This document shows positions 53,241-62,417 of a stretch of DNA of 64,000 bases, piece by piece. Under the pieces are notes generated by a model. That model saw only the letters and a list, made by a program, of their open reading frames with translations. It was not told the origin of the DNA and searched no databases. The stretch lies in assembly GCA_046329235.1 (NCBI GenBank), contig JAXLVA010000001.1, forward strand, positions 558,001-622,000, written 5' to 3'. The stretch is from JALONH01 sp046329235 (GTDB lineage: Bacteria; Bacteroidota; Bacteroidia; Cytophagales; Cytophagaceae). Made by a program: the position numbers and the translations under genes. Position 1 is the stretch's first letter. Every line of letters begins with the position of its first letter.

Positions 53241-54146
53241 TTAATACAACTGCGACCTTCTCAACAAGAAAGGAGTCAATACCTGTTCAATATCTTCATT
53301 GATATCAGCCACAATTAATTCAATACCCATTTCTCCGCAACGTAAATAAATATCATTCAAATAAGCCGACATGGAGCTTTGGTATTGTTGTTGTATTTCG
53401 TGAGGATATATTTTTACTTTTTCGCCGCTTTCAGCATCTTCCACCCAATAGGGACGTTGTTCCCAGTTTAAATCAATTTCTTGAGTTTTGTCGATGACAT
53501 GAAATAGCAACACATCATGTTTGTTGTGTTTTAAATGTTGTAAAGAAGCGAATAAATCCTCTACTCTGCTTTGTTCCCCAAGTAAATCGGTAAAAACAAT
53601 CACCATAGCTCTTTTTCCGGCAACTTCTGCTAAGTGGTGACACACTTGAGGTAGATTACCTGAACGTTGAGTAGGTTTATTCTCTGAAATGAGGGCTTGT
53701 AATTGTTGATGAATCGTATGTAAATGGATTCGAGTAGATTTTACCTGAGTAGAAGTTAAAATATCTTCCGCAAAGGTGTACAAACTGAACGCATCACGTT
53801 GACGTTGCATTAAGTTCATCAAAGAAGCGATAGCAACGATGCTAAAAAGTAGTTTAGAACGATTTTCTTGTTCTGGATAAAACATACTGGAAGAAACATC
53901 TAATGCTACAAAAGCTTTTAGATTGGTCTCCTCATCATAAGTTTTTACCATCAACTTATCCGTTTTAGCAAACACTTTCCAATCGATGTGGCGCATGCTT
54001 TCCCCGGGATTATAATTACGGTGTTCAGCAAACTCTACTGAGAAGCCGTGATAAGGTGATTTATGTTTACCCGTGATAAACCCATCCACCAAATGTTTGG
54101 CTAAAAGTTCTAAATTACCGAAGGAGGGAATGTCTTCTAAACGCAT
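53241..54146 (-). CDS. DUF58 protein with VWA-like domain
   Basis: 301 residues. The DUF58 hallmark is in HRNYNPGESMRHIDWKVFAKT, followed by a VWA fold whose MIDAS motif is ALDVSSSM (Asp-x-Ser-x-Ser) and the second acidic segment VIVFTDLLG. DUF58 proteins usually sit next to a MoxR AAA+ ATPase and act in assembling complexes at the membrane; neither a MoxR nor a VWA membrane protein is in the window, so it is solitary here. Start at 54146 (ATG) is clear. Confidence 0.9.
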   Translation of the reverse strand: MRLEDIPSFGNLELLAKHLVDGFITGKHKSPYHGFSVEFAEHRNYNPGESMRHIDWKVFAKTDKLMVKTYDEETNLKAFVALDVSSSMFYPEQENRSKLLFSIVAIASLMNLMQRQRDAFSLYTFAEDILTSTQVKSTRIHLHTIHQQLQALISENKPTQRSGNLPQVCHHLAEVAGKRAMVIVFTDLLGEQSRVEDLFASLQHLKHNKHDVLLFHVIDKTQEIDLNWEQRPYWVEDAESGEKVKIYPHEIQQQYQSSMSAYLNDIYLRCGEMGIELIVADINEDIEQVLTPFLLRRSQLY

Positions 54147-54282
54147 TGAATTGTTATTCTATATATTGAATAGTTCCATAGATTGGAAATAAATTTAAAG
54201 AATAAATGCAGTATTAGGAATTTATTTGTAATTTAAAGGGAGGAAAATAATAGTTTTACTTACATTAAAAACTTTTAGTCTG

Positions 54283-54618
54283 GTGGAAGAAGGAAAAGAA
54301 AAAGACAACGTAGAGATTTATTCTCAACGTGTGCGTGCAGGAAAGAGAACGTATTTCTTTGACATTAAGTCAACTCGCTCCAATGATTATTACTTGACCA
54401 TTACGGAAAGTAAGAAGCGTTATAAGGACGAGGGATTCTATTATGAGAAGCATAAGATCTTTTTATATAAAGAGGATTTTGAAAAGTTTTTGGAAGCTTT
54501 ACAGCAAACCATAGAGCATGTAAAAACCGAGCTAATGCCCGGGGTAGATTTCTCCAAGTTTGAAACTCGCGAGGAAGAAGATGAGTCCTTGGGAGACACA
54601 GAGTTGAAATGGGATTAA
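54283..54618 (+). CDS. DUF3276 (PUR-alpha-like) nucleic-acid-binding protein
   Basis: 111 residues, starting with GTG at 54283; there is no ATG to replace it. The core YSQRVRAGKRTYFFDIKSTR, then NDYYLTITESKKR and a helix (KEDFEKFLEALQQTIEHV), is the PUR repeat found in Bacteroidota and spirochaetes. Family members bind RNA or single-stranded DNA. The end is acidic (EEEDESLGD). It lies 117 bases upstream of ychF. Confidence 0.9.
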   Translation: MEEGKEKDNVEIYSQRVRAGKRTYFFDIKSTRSNDYYLTITESKKRYKDEGFYYEKHKIFLYKEDFEKFLEALQQTIEHVKTELMPGVDFSKFETREEEDESLGDTELKWD

Positions 54619-54700
54619 TACCTTACATAAGTTTTCTGTGAAAAAGTAGAGGTTTTTGTACTTTTATTGCGTATTGTTCGCTTTTACCTGTTTCAATGCG

Positions 54701-54708
54701 TATTTTTG
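54701..54708 (+). promoter_or_regulatory. Possible -7 box of ychF
   Basis: TATTTTTG fits TAnnTTTG, 27 bases before the ATG; TTG at 54674-54676 gives a 24-base spacer. Confidence 0.4.
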
Positions 54709-54735
54709 CATTAATAAAGCTTTTTATTTTAAGAA

Positions 54736-55833
54736 ATGGGTTTAAAGTGTGGTATTGTTGGACTTCCAAATGTAGGGAAGTCGACCTTATTTAATGCATT
54801 GTCGAATGCAAAAGCAGAGGCTGCGAATTATCCTTTTTGTACGATCGAACCAAATATTGGGGTAGTTACGGTTCCGGATACAAGAATAGCAGCACTCGAA
54901 GAACTAGTTCATCCGGAAAAAACAATTCCGGCAATAATGGAATTTGTGGACATTGCAGGATTGGTGAAAGGTGCCAGCAAGGGAGAAGGGTTAGGGAATC
55001 AATTCTTAGCTAATATCCGTGAAGTGGACGCTATTGCTCACGTTATTCGTTGCTTTAATGATGATAACATCATTCACGTAAACGGTAAAGTAGATCCGGT
55101 TTCCGACAAAGAAATTATTGATACTGAACTTCAGTTGAAAGATTTAGAATCGGTAGAGAAGAAAATATCTCGAGTTGAAAGAACGGCAAAATCCGGCGAT
55201 GCGAAAGCAAAGAAAGAATTAGCTGTTTTGGAACAATTCAAAAAACACTTGATGGAGGGCAAGAGTGCTCGTAGTCTTCAAGTGTCCGATGAAGATTTAA
55301 AAGCAGTGGAAGATATTCACTTGCTGACAATAAAACCTGTTATCTATGTTGCTAACGTGGAGGAACAATCTCTTCCAAATGGTAACAAATGGGTTGAAAT
55401 ATTAAAAGATGCAGTAAAAGACGAAAACGCTCAAGTAGTAGTTGTTTCGGCTTCTATTGAAGCTCAAATTCAAGAGCTGACCGATCCGGAAGAAAAAGCC
55501 ATGTTCCTTGCGGAATATAGTTTAGAAGAATCCGGTTTAAATAAATTGATTCGTGCTGCTTATAGTCTGTTAGATTTGATTACTTATTTCACAGCAGGGG
55601 TTAAAGAAGTAAGAGCATGGACAATAACTAAAGGATGGAAAGCGCCGGCTGCGGCAGGTGTGATTCACTCCGACTTTGAAAGAGGCTTTATTAGAGCAGA
55701 AGTAATAAAGTTACCAGATTACCAAAAATTCAAAACGGAATCTGGCTGCAGGGATGCAGGGAAAATATCTGTAGAAGGTAAGGAATACGTAGTCGAAGAC
55801 GGCGACATTATGCATTTTAGATTCAACGTCTGA
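54736..55833 (+). CDS. ychF: YchF/OLA1 P-loop ATPase
   Basis: 365 residues, standard YchF length. G1 is GLPNVGKST (9-17); G4 is NVEE instead of NKxD, which is why the family prefers ATP. The helical insertion (ERTAKSGDAKAKKELAVLEQ, about 148-167) and the C-terminal TGS domain (AWTITKGWKAP, GFIRAEVIKL) are present. It is a ribosome-linked ATPase in the redox and stress response. Followed after 52 bases by cas6. Confidence 0.97.
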   Translation: MGLKCGIVGLPNVGKSTLFNALSNAKAEAANYPFCTIEPNIGVVTVPDTRIAALEELVHPEKTIPAIMEFVDIAGLVKGASKGEGLGNQFLANIREVDAIAHVIRCFNDDNIIHVNGKVDPVSDKEIIDTELQLKDLESVEKKISRVERTAKSGDAKAKKELAVLEQFKKHLMEGKSARSLQVSDEDLKAVEDIHLLTIKPVIYVANVEEQSLPNGNKWVEILKDAVKDENAQVVVVSASIEAQIQELTDPEEKAMFLAEYSLEESGLNKLIRAAYSLLDLITYFTAGVKEVRAWTITKGWKAPAAAGVIHSDFERGFIRAEVIKLPDYQKFKTESGCRDAGKISVEGKEYVVEDGDIMHFRFNV

Positions 55834-55885
55834 ACTATTTCCTTATCCAAAGGGTTCTATGTTAGATTTTTAAACAAAAGTAATT

Positions 55886-56704
55886 GTGAGAGTACGTTTA
55901 ATTTTCGGATTGGTGAACAAAGGGGCCTACGTTCCTTTCCATCATCAGTACCTTATCCACGAGTTCTTGTCTACCTACATTGAACAGTATTTCAGTTCAA
56001 GTCCAGGTAAGTCATCTACTTCGTATTACAACTTCTCCGCTCTGAAGGGGCAAACTAGAGTCGGAAAAGATGGACTACATTTCTATTCCAGTAAAATTAC
56101 GTTGATCTTATCATCCAACGATGTCAAGTTACTTGAATTCGCTGTGAAGAAAATATTTGACGAACCTCAAGTAATGGTAGGTAAGCTAATCTTAAATCCT
56201 CTTCACGCGGATAAAGAAGAACTTCCTGATTTTACTAACGAGATGAAGTATATCTGTTTATCTCCTCTGTCTATTATCTCAGCTGCAGATAATAATGTGG
56301 ATGCAAAACGTTTCATAAACCCATCTTTAGATGTGTTCTCTGACGCTTTGTATGAAACAACTATGAGCAGAATGGAGAAAGCCGGATTCACTCAAGAAGA
56401 ATTAGCTCAGTATTTCCAATTCCAATTAGTACCGGATAAGGATTACTTAAACAAAATAAAAGGTGAAGAGAAAAAATTTGCTCGTATTTTCCCTGTATAT
56501 ATGTCAGGTGAAAAACACGAAGTAAGAGGTTATACTTTCCCTTTCAAATTATATGCGCATCCTAAAGTACAAGAGTTTGTCTTTACTTGTGGATTTGGTC
56601 TATACACCGACAAAGGTTTTGGAATGTTAGATATTGCTAACTCAGATCCTAATAAGCGTGTGTTGCCTTTTATCGCAGCTAAAGAAGGAGCATCAGAGGT
56701 TTAA
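55886..56704 (+). CDS. cas6: Cas6-like endoribonuclease, stand-alone
   Basis: 272 residues, Cas6 length. Features: a first strand MRVRLIFGLV, then PFHHQYLIHEFL (residues 17-28), a YNFSALKG and HFYSSKITLILSS strand pair, a SPLSI segment at 126-130 where Cas6 has its SPI-like motif, and the C-terminal glycine-rich loop GFGLYTDKGFGM at 236-247 in VQEFVFTCGFGL. Two RAMP (ferredoxin-like) domains fit. The start is GTG. The position before YYNFS where Cas6 has a catalytic His reads SSSPGKSS, without a His; His19, 20 and 25 lie earlier. No CRISPR array or other cas gene is in the window. Confidence 0.82.
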   Translation: MRVRLIFGLVNKGAYVPFHHQYLIHEFLSTYIEQYFSSSPGKSSTSYYNFSALKGQTRVGKDGLHFYSSKITLILSSNDVKLLEFAVKKIFDEPQVMVGKLILNPLHADKEELPDFTNEMKYICLSPLSIISAADNNVDAKRFINPSLDVFSDALYETTMSRMEKAGFTQEELAQYFQFQLVPDKDYLNKIKGEEKKFARIFPVYMSGEKHEVRGYTFPFKLYAHPKVQEFVFTCGFGLYTDKGFGMLDIANSDPNKRVLPFIAAKEGASEV

Positions 56705-57972
56705 CGTCCTCTAAAACGTTGTTGAAAATAGCCTACGGCTCTATCGTATAATTCGCCTTGAACACGCGCATATACGATAATGTCGTAGGCATTTTCTGTT
56801 AATGAGCTATTCCCTTCAAAATAGGTATCATCACGCATTCCTGCATTAACGACCGTATACATATAATTGTAGTATCCTTGTTTCATCCAAAAGGAACCTA
56901 CATAAGCTTTTAATGTATCGTCGTAGGTCATTTTATAACGTTCTTCAATCAAATTCTGATTAAATCCTCCTACAATATAAACGTCACCTGGAGCAGGTGT
57001 TTTAGCATTTAATTTAAAATGTACTACAGCATAATCAGGTTCTATCGTACGATTTTGTGTTTCATATAACTCGGGTAGAAATGCTCCATTAATATCATCA
57101 TAGAAAGTATATGTTAAGCCCTTCCGTGAAGCTTCTTCTAGTATCCATACTTCAGCAAAATCATTGTTACGGACTACTTTCCCCATATAAATTCCATTGA
57201 AACGAACGGATCGCATATCGAAATAACGAAACTCATTCAGTCCATTGAAAGCAGTTTCATTATTATAGAAATCATAATCCAACGTTTTTTCATAATCACG
57301 TACAAACGTAGGGCGTAGGTTAGTGCGTGCATTATCCCAACGATAATTTTGACGAACTACTATTTTAAAATCTTGGAAGGTATTTGCCACCATGATATTG
57401 TTGTAAATCACCTTGAAGTTTACTTGTTGTTTGGTGAAAGCATCAGCTGGAATCACCGATCTGCGTATGTCCGGTACGATGTTACAACTTGATTCATAAA
57501 CTACCATACGTTTGGTAAGTACTAAATCATCCTCATCATAATTACGATATACTTTAACAAGATAATTGCCGCTTACTTTTACCTTGGGAATAGTAGTAGC
57601 ATGGCGGTAATATAAGGTGCGCGTCGAATAGGACATCTCTCGGTCCGTTATTCTAAACTCATTAAAATCATATAAATATTGACTAGAGTTTAAATAGGAG
57701 ACCGTCCAGTCGGCATTGCAATGGTATAGTTTGAAATAATAATTTTGGGGTTCGTCTCCCAAATCGTCAAACTCTAAAATAAGTGGGTTGGTCTGTTGTA
57801 TGGTTGTAATTGGACTTAGACCTTGTGGTCCCTCCAATGAAGTATACAATTTGACATTGTAAATTCGTTCTCTATAAATTTTGTCTATGTTGGGTACTTC
57901 TCCTGCAAATAAGGAGGAAGATAAAAATGCCAAAATAAGGAACGATAATAATCGAATAGTATACTTAATCAT
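56701..57972 (-). CDS. DUF5103 T9SS plug-domain protein
   Basis: 423 residues from the ATG at 57972 (the ATG at 57994-57996 is less likely because the signal peptide LLSFLILAFLSSSLFAG fits the later one). The patterns NYYFKLYHCNADWTVSYLNS, then DFNEFRITD and the RYFDMRSVRF region are those of DUF5103, the plug of the SprA translocon of type IX secretion. It blocks the pore opposite to the substrate gate and acts in the periplasm/outer membrane. Its 3' end overlaps cas6 by four bases. Confidence 0.88.
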   Translation of the reverse strand: MIKYTIRLLSFLILAFLSSSLFAGEVPNIDKIYRERIYNVKLYTSLEGPQGLSPITTIQQTNPLILEFDDLGDEPQNYYFKLYHCNADWTVSYLNSSQYLYDFNEFRITDREMSYSTRTLYYRHATTIPKVKVSGNYLVKVYRNYDEDDLVLTKRMVVYESSCNIVPDIRRSVIPADAFTKQQVNFKVIYNNIMVANTFQDFKIVVRQNYRWDNARTNLRPTFVRDYEKTLDYDFYNNETAFNGLNEFRYFDMRSVRFNGIYMGKVVRNNDFAEVWILEEASRKGLTYTFYDDINGAFLPELYETQNRTIEPDYAVVHFKLNAKTPAPGDVYIVGGFNQNLIEERYKMTYDDTLKAYVGSFWMKQGYYNYMYTVVNAGMRDDTYFEGNSSLTENAYDIIVYARVQGELYDRAVGYFQQRFRGR

Positions 57973-58004
57973 ATCTACAGAGAACGCAAGAACCATACCT
58001 AAAA

Positions 58005-59894
58005 TTACTCTAATTTACCCATTAGATCTTCCCATTGTTGTTGCCATTCGGCTAATTGGTCTTCTATTTTCTGAAGTTGTAAGCCAAAATCAGCTAATTT
58101 ATCCGGATTACTATAGTTCTCAACCTTGCTCAATTCCTCTTCTATAGAAGCTTTCTTCTTTTCCCATTCAGTTATTTTCTCTTCAATCTTCTTTATTTCC
58201 ATTTCTATTTTCTTTGTAGAGCTATTATCCTTTTTCTCAATCGCCGGTTTTTTCGTGTTAGTATTGGTAGTGGTTTTCTCCTCCGTCTTTGCCGGTGATT
58301 TTATGTTTTGTTGCCAATACATGTATTCATCTAAAGACCCTGGATATTCTTTTATTTGTTGTTCTTCTATGTACCAAATTTTAGTAGCTACTTGCGAAAC
58401 AAAGTGACGGTCGTGACTAACTACTACACATGTACCTTCATACTGCTGCAGGGCTTGAATCAGGATGTTCACCGATACAATATCCAAGTGGTTAGTAGGT
58501 TCATCTAACAACAAAAAGTTAGCATTTGAAATTAAAGTTTTAGCTAAAGCTACACGGGATTTTTCTCCTCCGGATAATACTTTGATTTTTTTGAAAACAT
58601 CATCACCGGCAAATAGGAAACACCCTAAAACGTTTCGTAATTCCGTTTCTGATTTTTCCGTTCCCATCATTTTTAATTCATCCAAAAGTGTGTTCTCTAA
58701 ATCTAAAGACTCTAATTGATGCTGAGCAAAGAAGGATGGTATTACATTATGTCCATTGATTACTTCACCTGTGATGTTTTCATCACCACTGATGATGCGT
58801 AGGAGTGTGGATTTGCCACGACCATTAGCACCAATTAAGGCGATTTTATCACCACGTTCTATTCGTGCAGTAGTGTTGGTTAATATTTTTAAATCTCCGT
58901 AAGCTTTACTTACGCCTTTTAATTCACGAATAGTTCTGCCCGGAGTTACTTTAAATTGAAAACGGAAATTGACAGCTTGATTTTCTTCCAATATATCATC
59001 AATCATATCCATACGCTCCAGCGACTTCACGCGAGATTGAACTTGACGAGCTTTGGTAGCTTGCGCACGGAAGCGTTCAATGAACTTTTCCGTTTGTCTT
59101 ATCTTAGCTTGTTGATTTTCAAAAGCAGCTTTTTGTATTTCTTTTCGAAGTGTTCTTTCTTCTAAATAGAAATCGTAATTGCCTTCATAAAGAGTAATTT
59201 GTTGATTCGCCACTTCAACAATTTTATTTACTGCATTATTTAAAAAAGCACGATCGTGAGATACAATGATAACAGCACCTTCGTAGGATTGTAAATAATT
59301 CTCTAACCATTGAATAGAGGGTAAATCCAAGTGGTTGGTAGGCTCATCCAGTAGGAGTAGAGCAGGTTTAGCTAATAACATCTTAGCTAGTATTACTCGC
59401 ATACGCCATCCTCCGGAGAAAGATTTAAGTGGTCGATGTAAATCGTTGGAACCAAAACCTAAACCTTCTAATATTTTTTCTGCACTTGATTGGATGGTAT
59501 ATCCTTCTAATGCTTGAAATCGTTCTTGTAATTTGGATAGTTTATCTACTAGTGATTCTTCATAGTTAGTTTCCATCTGCTGAAGAATACGATCCATCTC
59601 CGCCTGTATTTTAGTAGCTTCCTCAAAAGCCTGCATCGCTACAGCTAGGATGCTATCATCACTTTGAAAAGAAAGTAAATCTTGATTTAAATAACCAATC
59701 GTACAATCTTTACTTTTTTGAACATTACCTTCATCTACGGAATATTCACCATTGATGATTCGTAACAAAGTTGTTTTTCCGGTACCATTAGCACCTATCA
59801 ATCCCATCTTATCTTTAGGTTGAATTTGTAGAGTAGCTCCTTCGTACAAAGCCCTACCACCTATGAAATAAGAAATATTATTTAACGTTAACAT
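58005..59894 (-). CDS. ABC-F family translation factor ATPase
   Basis: 629 residues with two ABC domains and no membrane part. Walker A sequences are GANGTGKTT and GANGRGKST; signatures SFSGGWRMR and LSGGEKSR; both have LLLDEPTNHLD. The linker is charged and a coiled coil is at the C-terminus (KIEEKITEWEKKKASIEEEL, about 565-625). Such proteins (Uup/EttA/Ydi-type) bind the ribosome's E site, and some protect from antibiotics; the subtype is not clear. Confidence 0.94.
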   Translation of the reverse strand: MLTLNNISYFIGGRALYEGATLQIQPKDKMGLIGANGTGKTTLLRIINGEYSVDEGNVQKSKDCTIGYLNQDLLSFQSDDSILAVAMQAFEEATKIQAEMDRILQQMETNYEESLVDKLSKLQERFQALEGYTIQSSAEKILEGLGFGSNDLHRPLKSFSGGWRMRVILAKMLLAKPALLLLDEPTNHLDLPSIQWLENYLQSYEGAVIIVSHDRAFLNNAVNKIVEVANQQITLYEGNYDFYLEERTLRKEIQKAAFENQQAKIRQTEKFIERFRAQATKARQVQSRVKSLERMDMIDDILEENQAVNFRFQFKVTPGRTIRELKGVSKAYGDLKILTNTTARIERGDKIALIGANGRGKSTLLRIISGDENITGEVINGHNVIPSFFAQHQLESLDLENTLLDELKMMGTEKSETELRNVLGCFLFAGDDVFKKIKVLSGGEKSRVALAKTLISNANFLLLDEPTNHLDIVSVNILIQALQQYEGTCVVVSHDRHFVSQVATKIWYIEEQQIKEYPGSLDEYMYWQQNIKSPAKTEEKTTTNTNTKKPAIEKKDNSSTKKIEMEIKKIEEKITEWEKKKASIEEELSKVENYSNPDKLADFGLQLQKIEDQLAEWQQQWEDLMGKLE

Positions 59895-59984
59895 AGATGT
59901 AAAAATACAATATTAAATTCTTAGGTGAAATGGGAACTATAGAATACTTTATGCAGTTAGTTTATTAATTAATACTTTTAGTTT

Positions 59985-60914
59985 ATGAAACAGTTTTTAT
60001 TTATTGTTTTTCTATCATTTGTTCATTCTCAAATGGTTCTAGCTCAAGGGTGCAGTGATGCCGGTGGTTGTAGTGTAGGTGGAATTCAACCTCAAAATAG
60101 AACAGATTCATCCTCTTTAACATCCAATATTTTTAAAGCCGGATATACCTTAGGTTTTGGTAAACGAAATACCATGATTCACCAATGGTATGGTGAATGG
60201 AAGCATACTTGGAAAGATACTTGGACTTTTCAATTGAAAGTCCCATTTCAAGTTGCCTCCGGCGAATTAGGCAATCAATGGGCATTAAGTGATATTATCA
60301 CGTCTATCACACATTCTCAAAAAATTAATAAGGTATCTTCCTTCAAATCTACCATAGGTTTTCGATTACCTACAGGTATTTCATCTATAGCTTCTTCTGC
60401 TCACGATAGTTTAGATTTACCTATGGTGTATCAAGGATCTTTAGGAACATTTGATTTGATATTAAATGCAACTTATCGTCACAAAGCGTGGTTAGTGGGT
60501 GTAGGCTACCAACAGGTTTTAGTTCACAACAATAAAAATACATACTTGCCCGACTATTGGGTTACCTTGCCCAAAGGCAGTGCCTATGACCCTTCCAATC
60601 AATTAAGAAGAGGTAATGACTTCATGGTACGACTAGAATATCGTCCTAAAATAAAGTCGTTTCAACCGTTTATTGGTATGTTGTGGCTTTATCGTTTGAA
60701 AGGAGATAGTTATCTTAATGCTCAACAAGAACGCATCACACCTTCCGGTTCAAAAGGAACAACGTTGAATGGTATTGCAGGTGTAGCTTGGGATATATCA
60801 TCTAATTCAACTATAGAACTAAGCTATGCTCAGCCCTTTATCAATCGTACAGTAGGAGCAGATGGTTTATTACGATCTAAAGTTGTACATTTGAGTTATT
60901 CGTATTCGTTTTGA
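59985..60914 (+). CDS. Outer-membrane barrel-like protein, QGCSDAGGCS family
   Basis: 309 residues. Signal peptide ends at residue 20, then GCSDAGGCSVGG, a Cys-rich head that marks a Bacteroidota family of barrel proteins. The rest is a barrel pattern (KAGYTLGFGKRN, WTFQLKVPFQVASG, LGTFDLILNATYR, FMVRLEYRPK, VVHLSYSYSF). The protein ends in F, as many barrels do. Two bases separate it from the dCMP deaminase gene, which is likely chance rather than a common function. Confidence 0.8.
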   Translation: MKQFLFIVFLSFVHSQMVLAQGCSDAGGCSVGGIQPQNRTDSSSLTSNIFKAGYTLGFGKRNTMIHQWYGEWKHTWKDTWTFQLKVPFQVASGELGNQWALSDIITSITHSQKINKVSSFKSTIGFRLPTGISSIASSAHDSLDLPMVYQGSLGTFDLILNATYRHKAWLVGVGYQQVLVHNNKNTYLPDYWVTLPKGSAYDPSNQLRRGNDFMVRLEYRPKIKSFQPFIGMLWLYRLKGDSYLNAQQERITPSGSKGTTLNGIAGVAWDISSNSTIELSYAQPFINRTVGADGLLRSKVVHLSYSYSF

Positions 60915-60915
60915 T

Positions 60916-61395
60916 ATGGCTCGACCGGAGTTTGATGATATATTTATGGAGTTGGCAGTGAATCTGGCCAAGCGTTCACATTGTGTAAAACGTCACGTAG
61001 GTGCCGTTTTAACAAAAGATACTCGAATCATTTCTATCGGGTATAACGGTCCTCCTGAAAAAACACATAATTGCGACGAAGAATGGCCGGGTGAAGGTTG
61101 TCCCAGAGATTCAAAGAATAGTTGTTCGTTAGCATTACATGCTGAAGAAAATGCAATTATCTATGCAGTGAAGAATGGAACGGATATTTCCGGCACTACT
61201 GTTTATGTGACTTTATCTCCTTGTTTGTCTTGTGCTCGTTTGATGTATGCTTCCGGCGTTAAAAAAGTTGTTTACTTGCATTCTTATGCGAAGTATAAAG
61301 GCTTACCAAAAGACGAAGGAGTAGAGTTTCTAACTAAGTTTGGAGTAGAAGTAGAAGAGTATGATGAGACACACCTCATCACACCCGAAAATTAA
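60916..61395 (+). CDS. dCMP deaminase family (ComEB-like) protein
   Basis: 159 residues. Zinc motifs HAE (75-77) in LHAEENAI and PCLSC (102-106) are intact; additional Cys and His in HNCDEEWPGEGCP (51-63) match the second zinc or allosteric site of dCMP deaminases. Makes dUMP from dCMP for thymidylate synthesis, by family. Its stop is directly adjacent to the convergent murB stop. Confidence 0.92.
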   Translation: MARPEFDDIFMELAVNLAKRSHCVKRHVGAVLTKDTRIISIGYNGPPEKTHNCDEEWPGEGCPRDSKNSCSLALHAEENAIIYAVKNGTDISGTTVYVTLSPCLSCARLMYASGVKKVVYLHSYAKYKGLPKDEGVEFLTKFGVEVEEYDETHLITPEN

Positions 61396-62415
61396 TTAGA
61401 TAATATTTACTTCCGCTTCTAAACTAACGCCGAATTTTTCTTTTACATCGGCTTGAATTTGTTGCGATAAGTTCACTAACTCATTTCCTTTTCCATTACC
61501 GTAATGAACAAGTACTAAAGCTTGTTTATCATGTACGCCTACAGCGCCCATTCGTTTTCCTTTCCATCCTGATTGTTCAATTAACCATCCTGCAGGGATT
61601 TTAGTGTATCCTGCTTGGCTACCCGGATAAGAAGGAATAGTTGGGAATTGTGTATGTATGGATTGGAAAACAGTAGTAGGTATTTCCGGGTTTTTAAAGA
61701 AGCTTCCGGCATTACCAATTTCAGCCGGGTTCGGTAACTTACTTTGACGAATATGAATCACGGCATCACTTACATTTTTAATCGTAGGATGTTCAATATT
61801 CATTTCTTTCAATGTATCCTTAATAGCACCGTAAGAAGTATTGACTTGTACTTTTTTTGAAAGTTTAAATTCGACGGATGTAACTACAAATTTACCTTTT
61901 AATTGATGTTTAAAAATACTATCACGATATCCAAATTGACATTCGCTATTGTTGAATGATTTATCTTCTAAAGAGTTTAAAGTAACTCCATTCACTTGAG
62001 TGATGACATCTTTCACTTCTACACCATAGGCGCCAATGTTTTGAATAGGAGAAGCTCCTACAGTCCCCGGTATTAGAGATAAATTTTCAATCCCAGCATA
62101 ATCATGTTGCACACAATACAATACAAAATGATGCCAATTCTCACCCGCTCCAACGCGTAGAGTTACATGTTCATCAGTAGATGAAATGAGCTCAATTCCT
62201 TTGCATTGGTTATGTAAAATCCAGCCGTGGTAATCTCCTCGAAATAACATATTGCTTCCTCCTCCTAATATTAAAATAGGAGAAGAGGACGGTATTTCTT
62301 TTACCAGTTCTTTTAACTCCTCTGAAGAGGAAAATACAGCGTATTTATCCGCTACACAAGGGAAGCCAAACGTAGTTAATGCTTGAACAGAATATTTATT
62401 TTGAATAGAAATCAT
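61396..62415 (-). CDS. murB: UDP-N-acetylenolpyruvoylglucosamine reductase
   Basis: 339 residues, E. coli-type (type I) MurB. FAD-binding segments ILGGGSNMLF and GAGENWH, then LSLIPGTVGASPIQNIGAYG; the type I YRDSIFK, and the catalytic Ser in NAGSFFKNPEIP. Reduces the enolpyruvyl group to make UDP-MurNAc in the cytoplasm. The following gene on this strand, a sugar transporter, is two bases upstream, so they are cotranscribed. Confidence 0.97.
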   Translation of the reverse strand: MISIQNKYSVQALTTFGFPCVADKYAVFSSSEELKELVKEIPSSSPILILGGGSNMLFRGDYHGWILHNQCKGIELISSTDEHVTLRVGAGENWHHFVLYCVQHDYAGIENLSLIPGTVGASPIQNIGAYGVEVKDVITQVNGVTLNSLEDKSFNNSECQFGYRDSIFKHQLKGKFVVTSVEFKLSKKVQVNTSYGAIKDTLKEMNIEHPTIKNVSDAVIHIRQSKLPNPAEIGNAGSFFKNPEIPTTVFQSIHTQFPTIPSYPGSQAGYTKIPAGWLIEQSGWKGKRMGAVGVHDKQALVLVHYGNGKGNELVNLSQQIQADVKEKFGVSLEAEVNII

Positions 62416-62417
62416 AA

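Noticed and set aside
58005..59894. ABC transporter ATPase of an importer or exporter
   Set aside because: Two ABC domains in one chain with no membrane partner and a C-terminal coiled coil indicate the ABC-F class.
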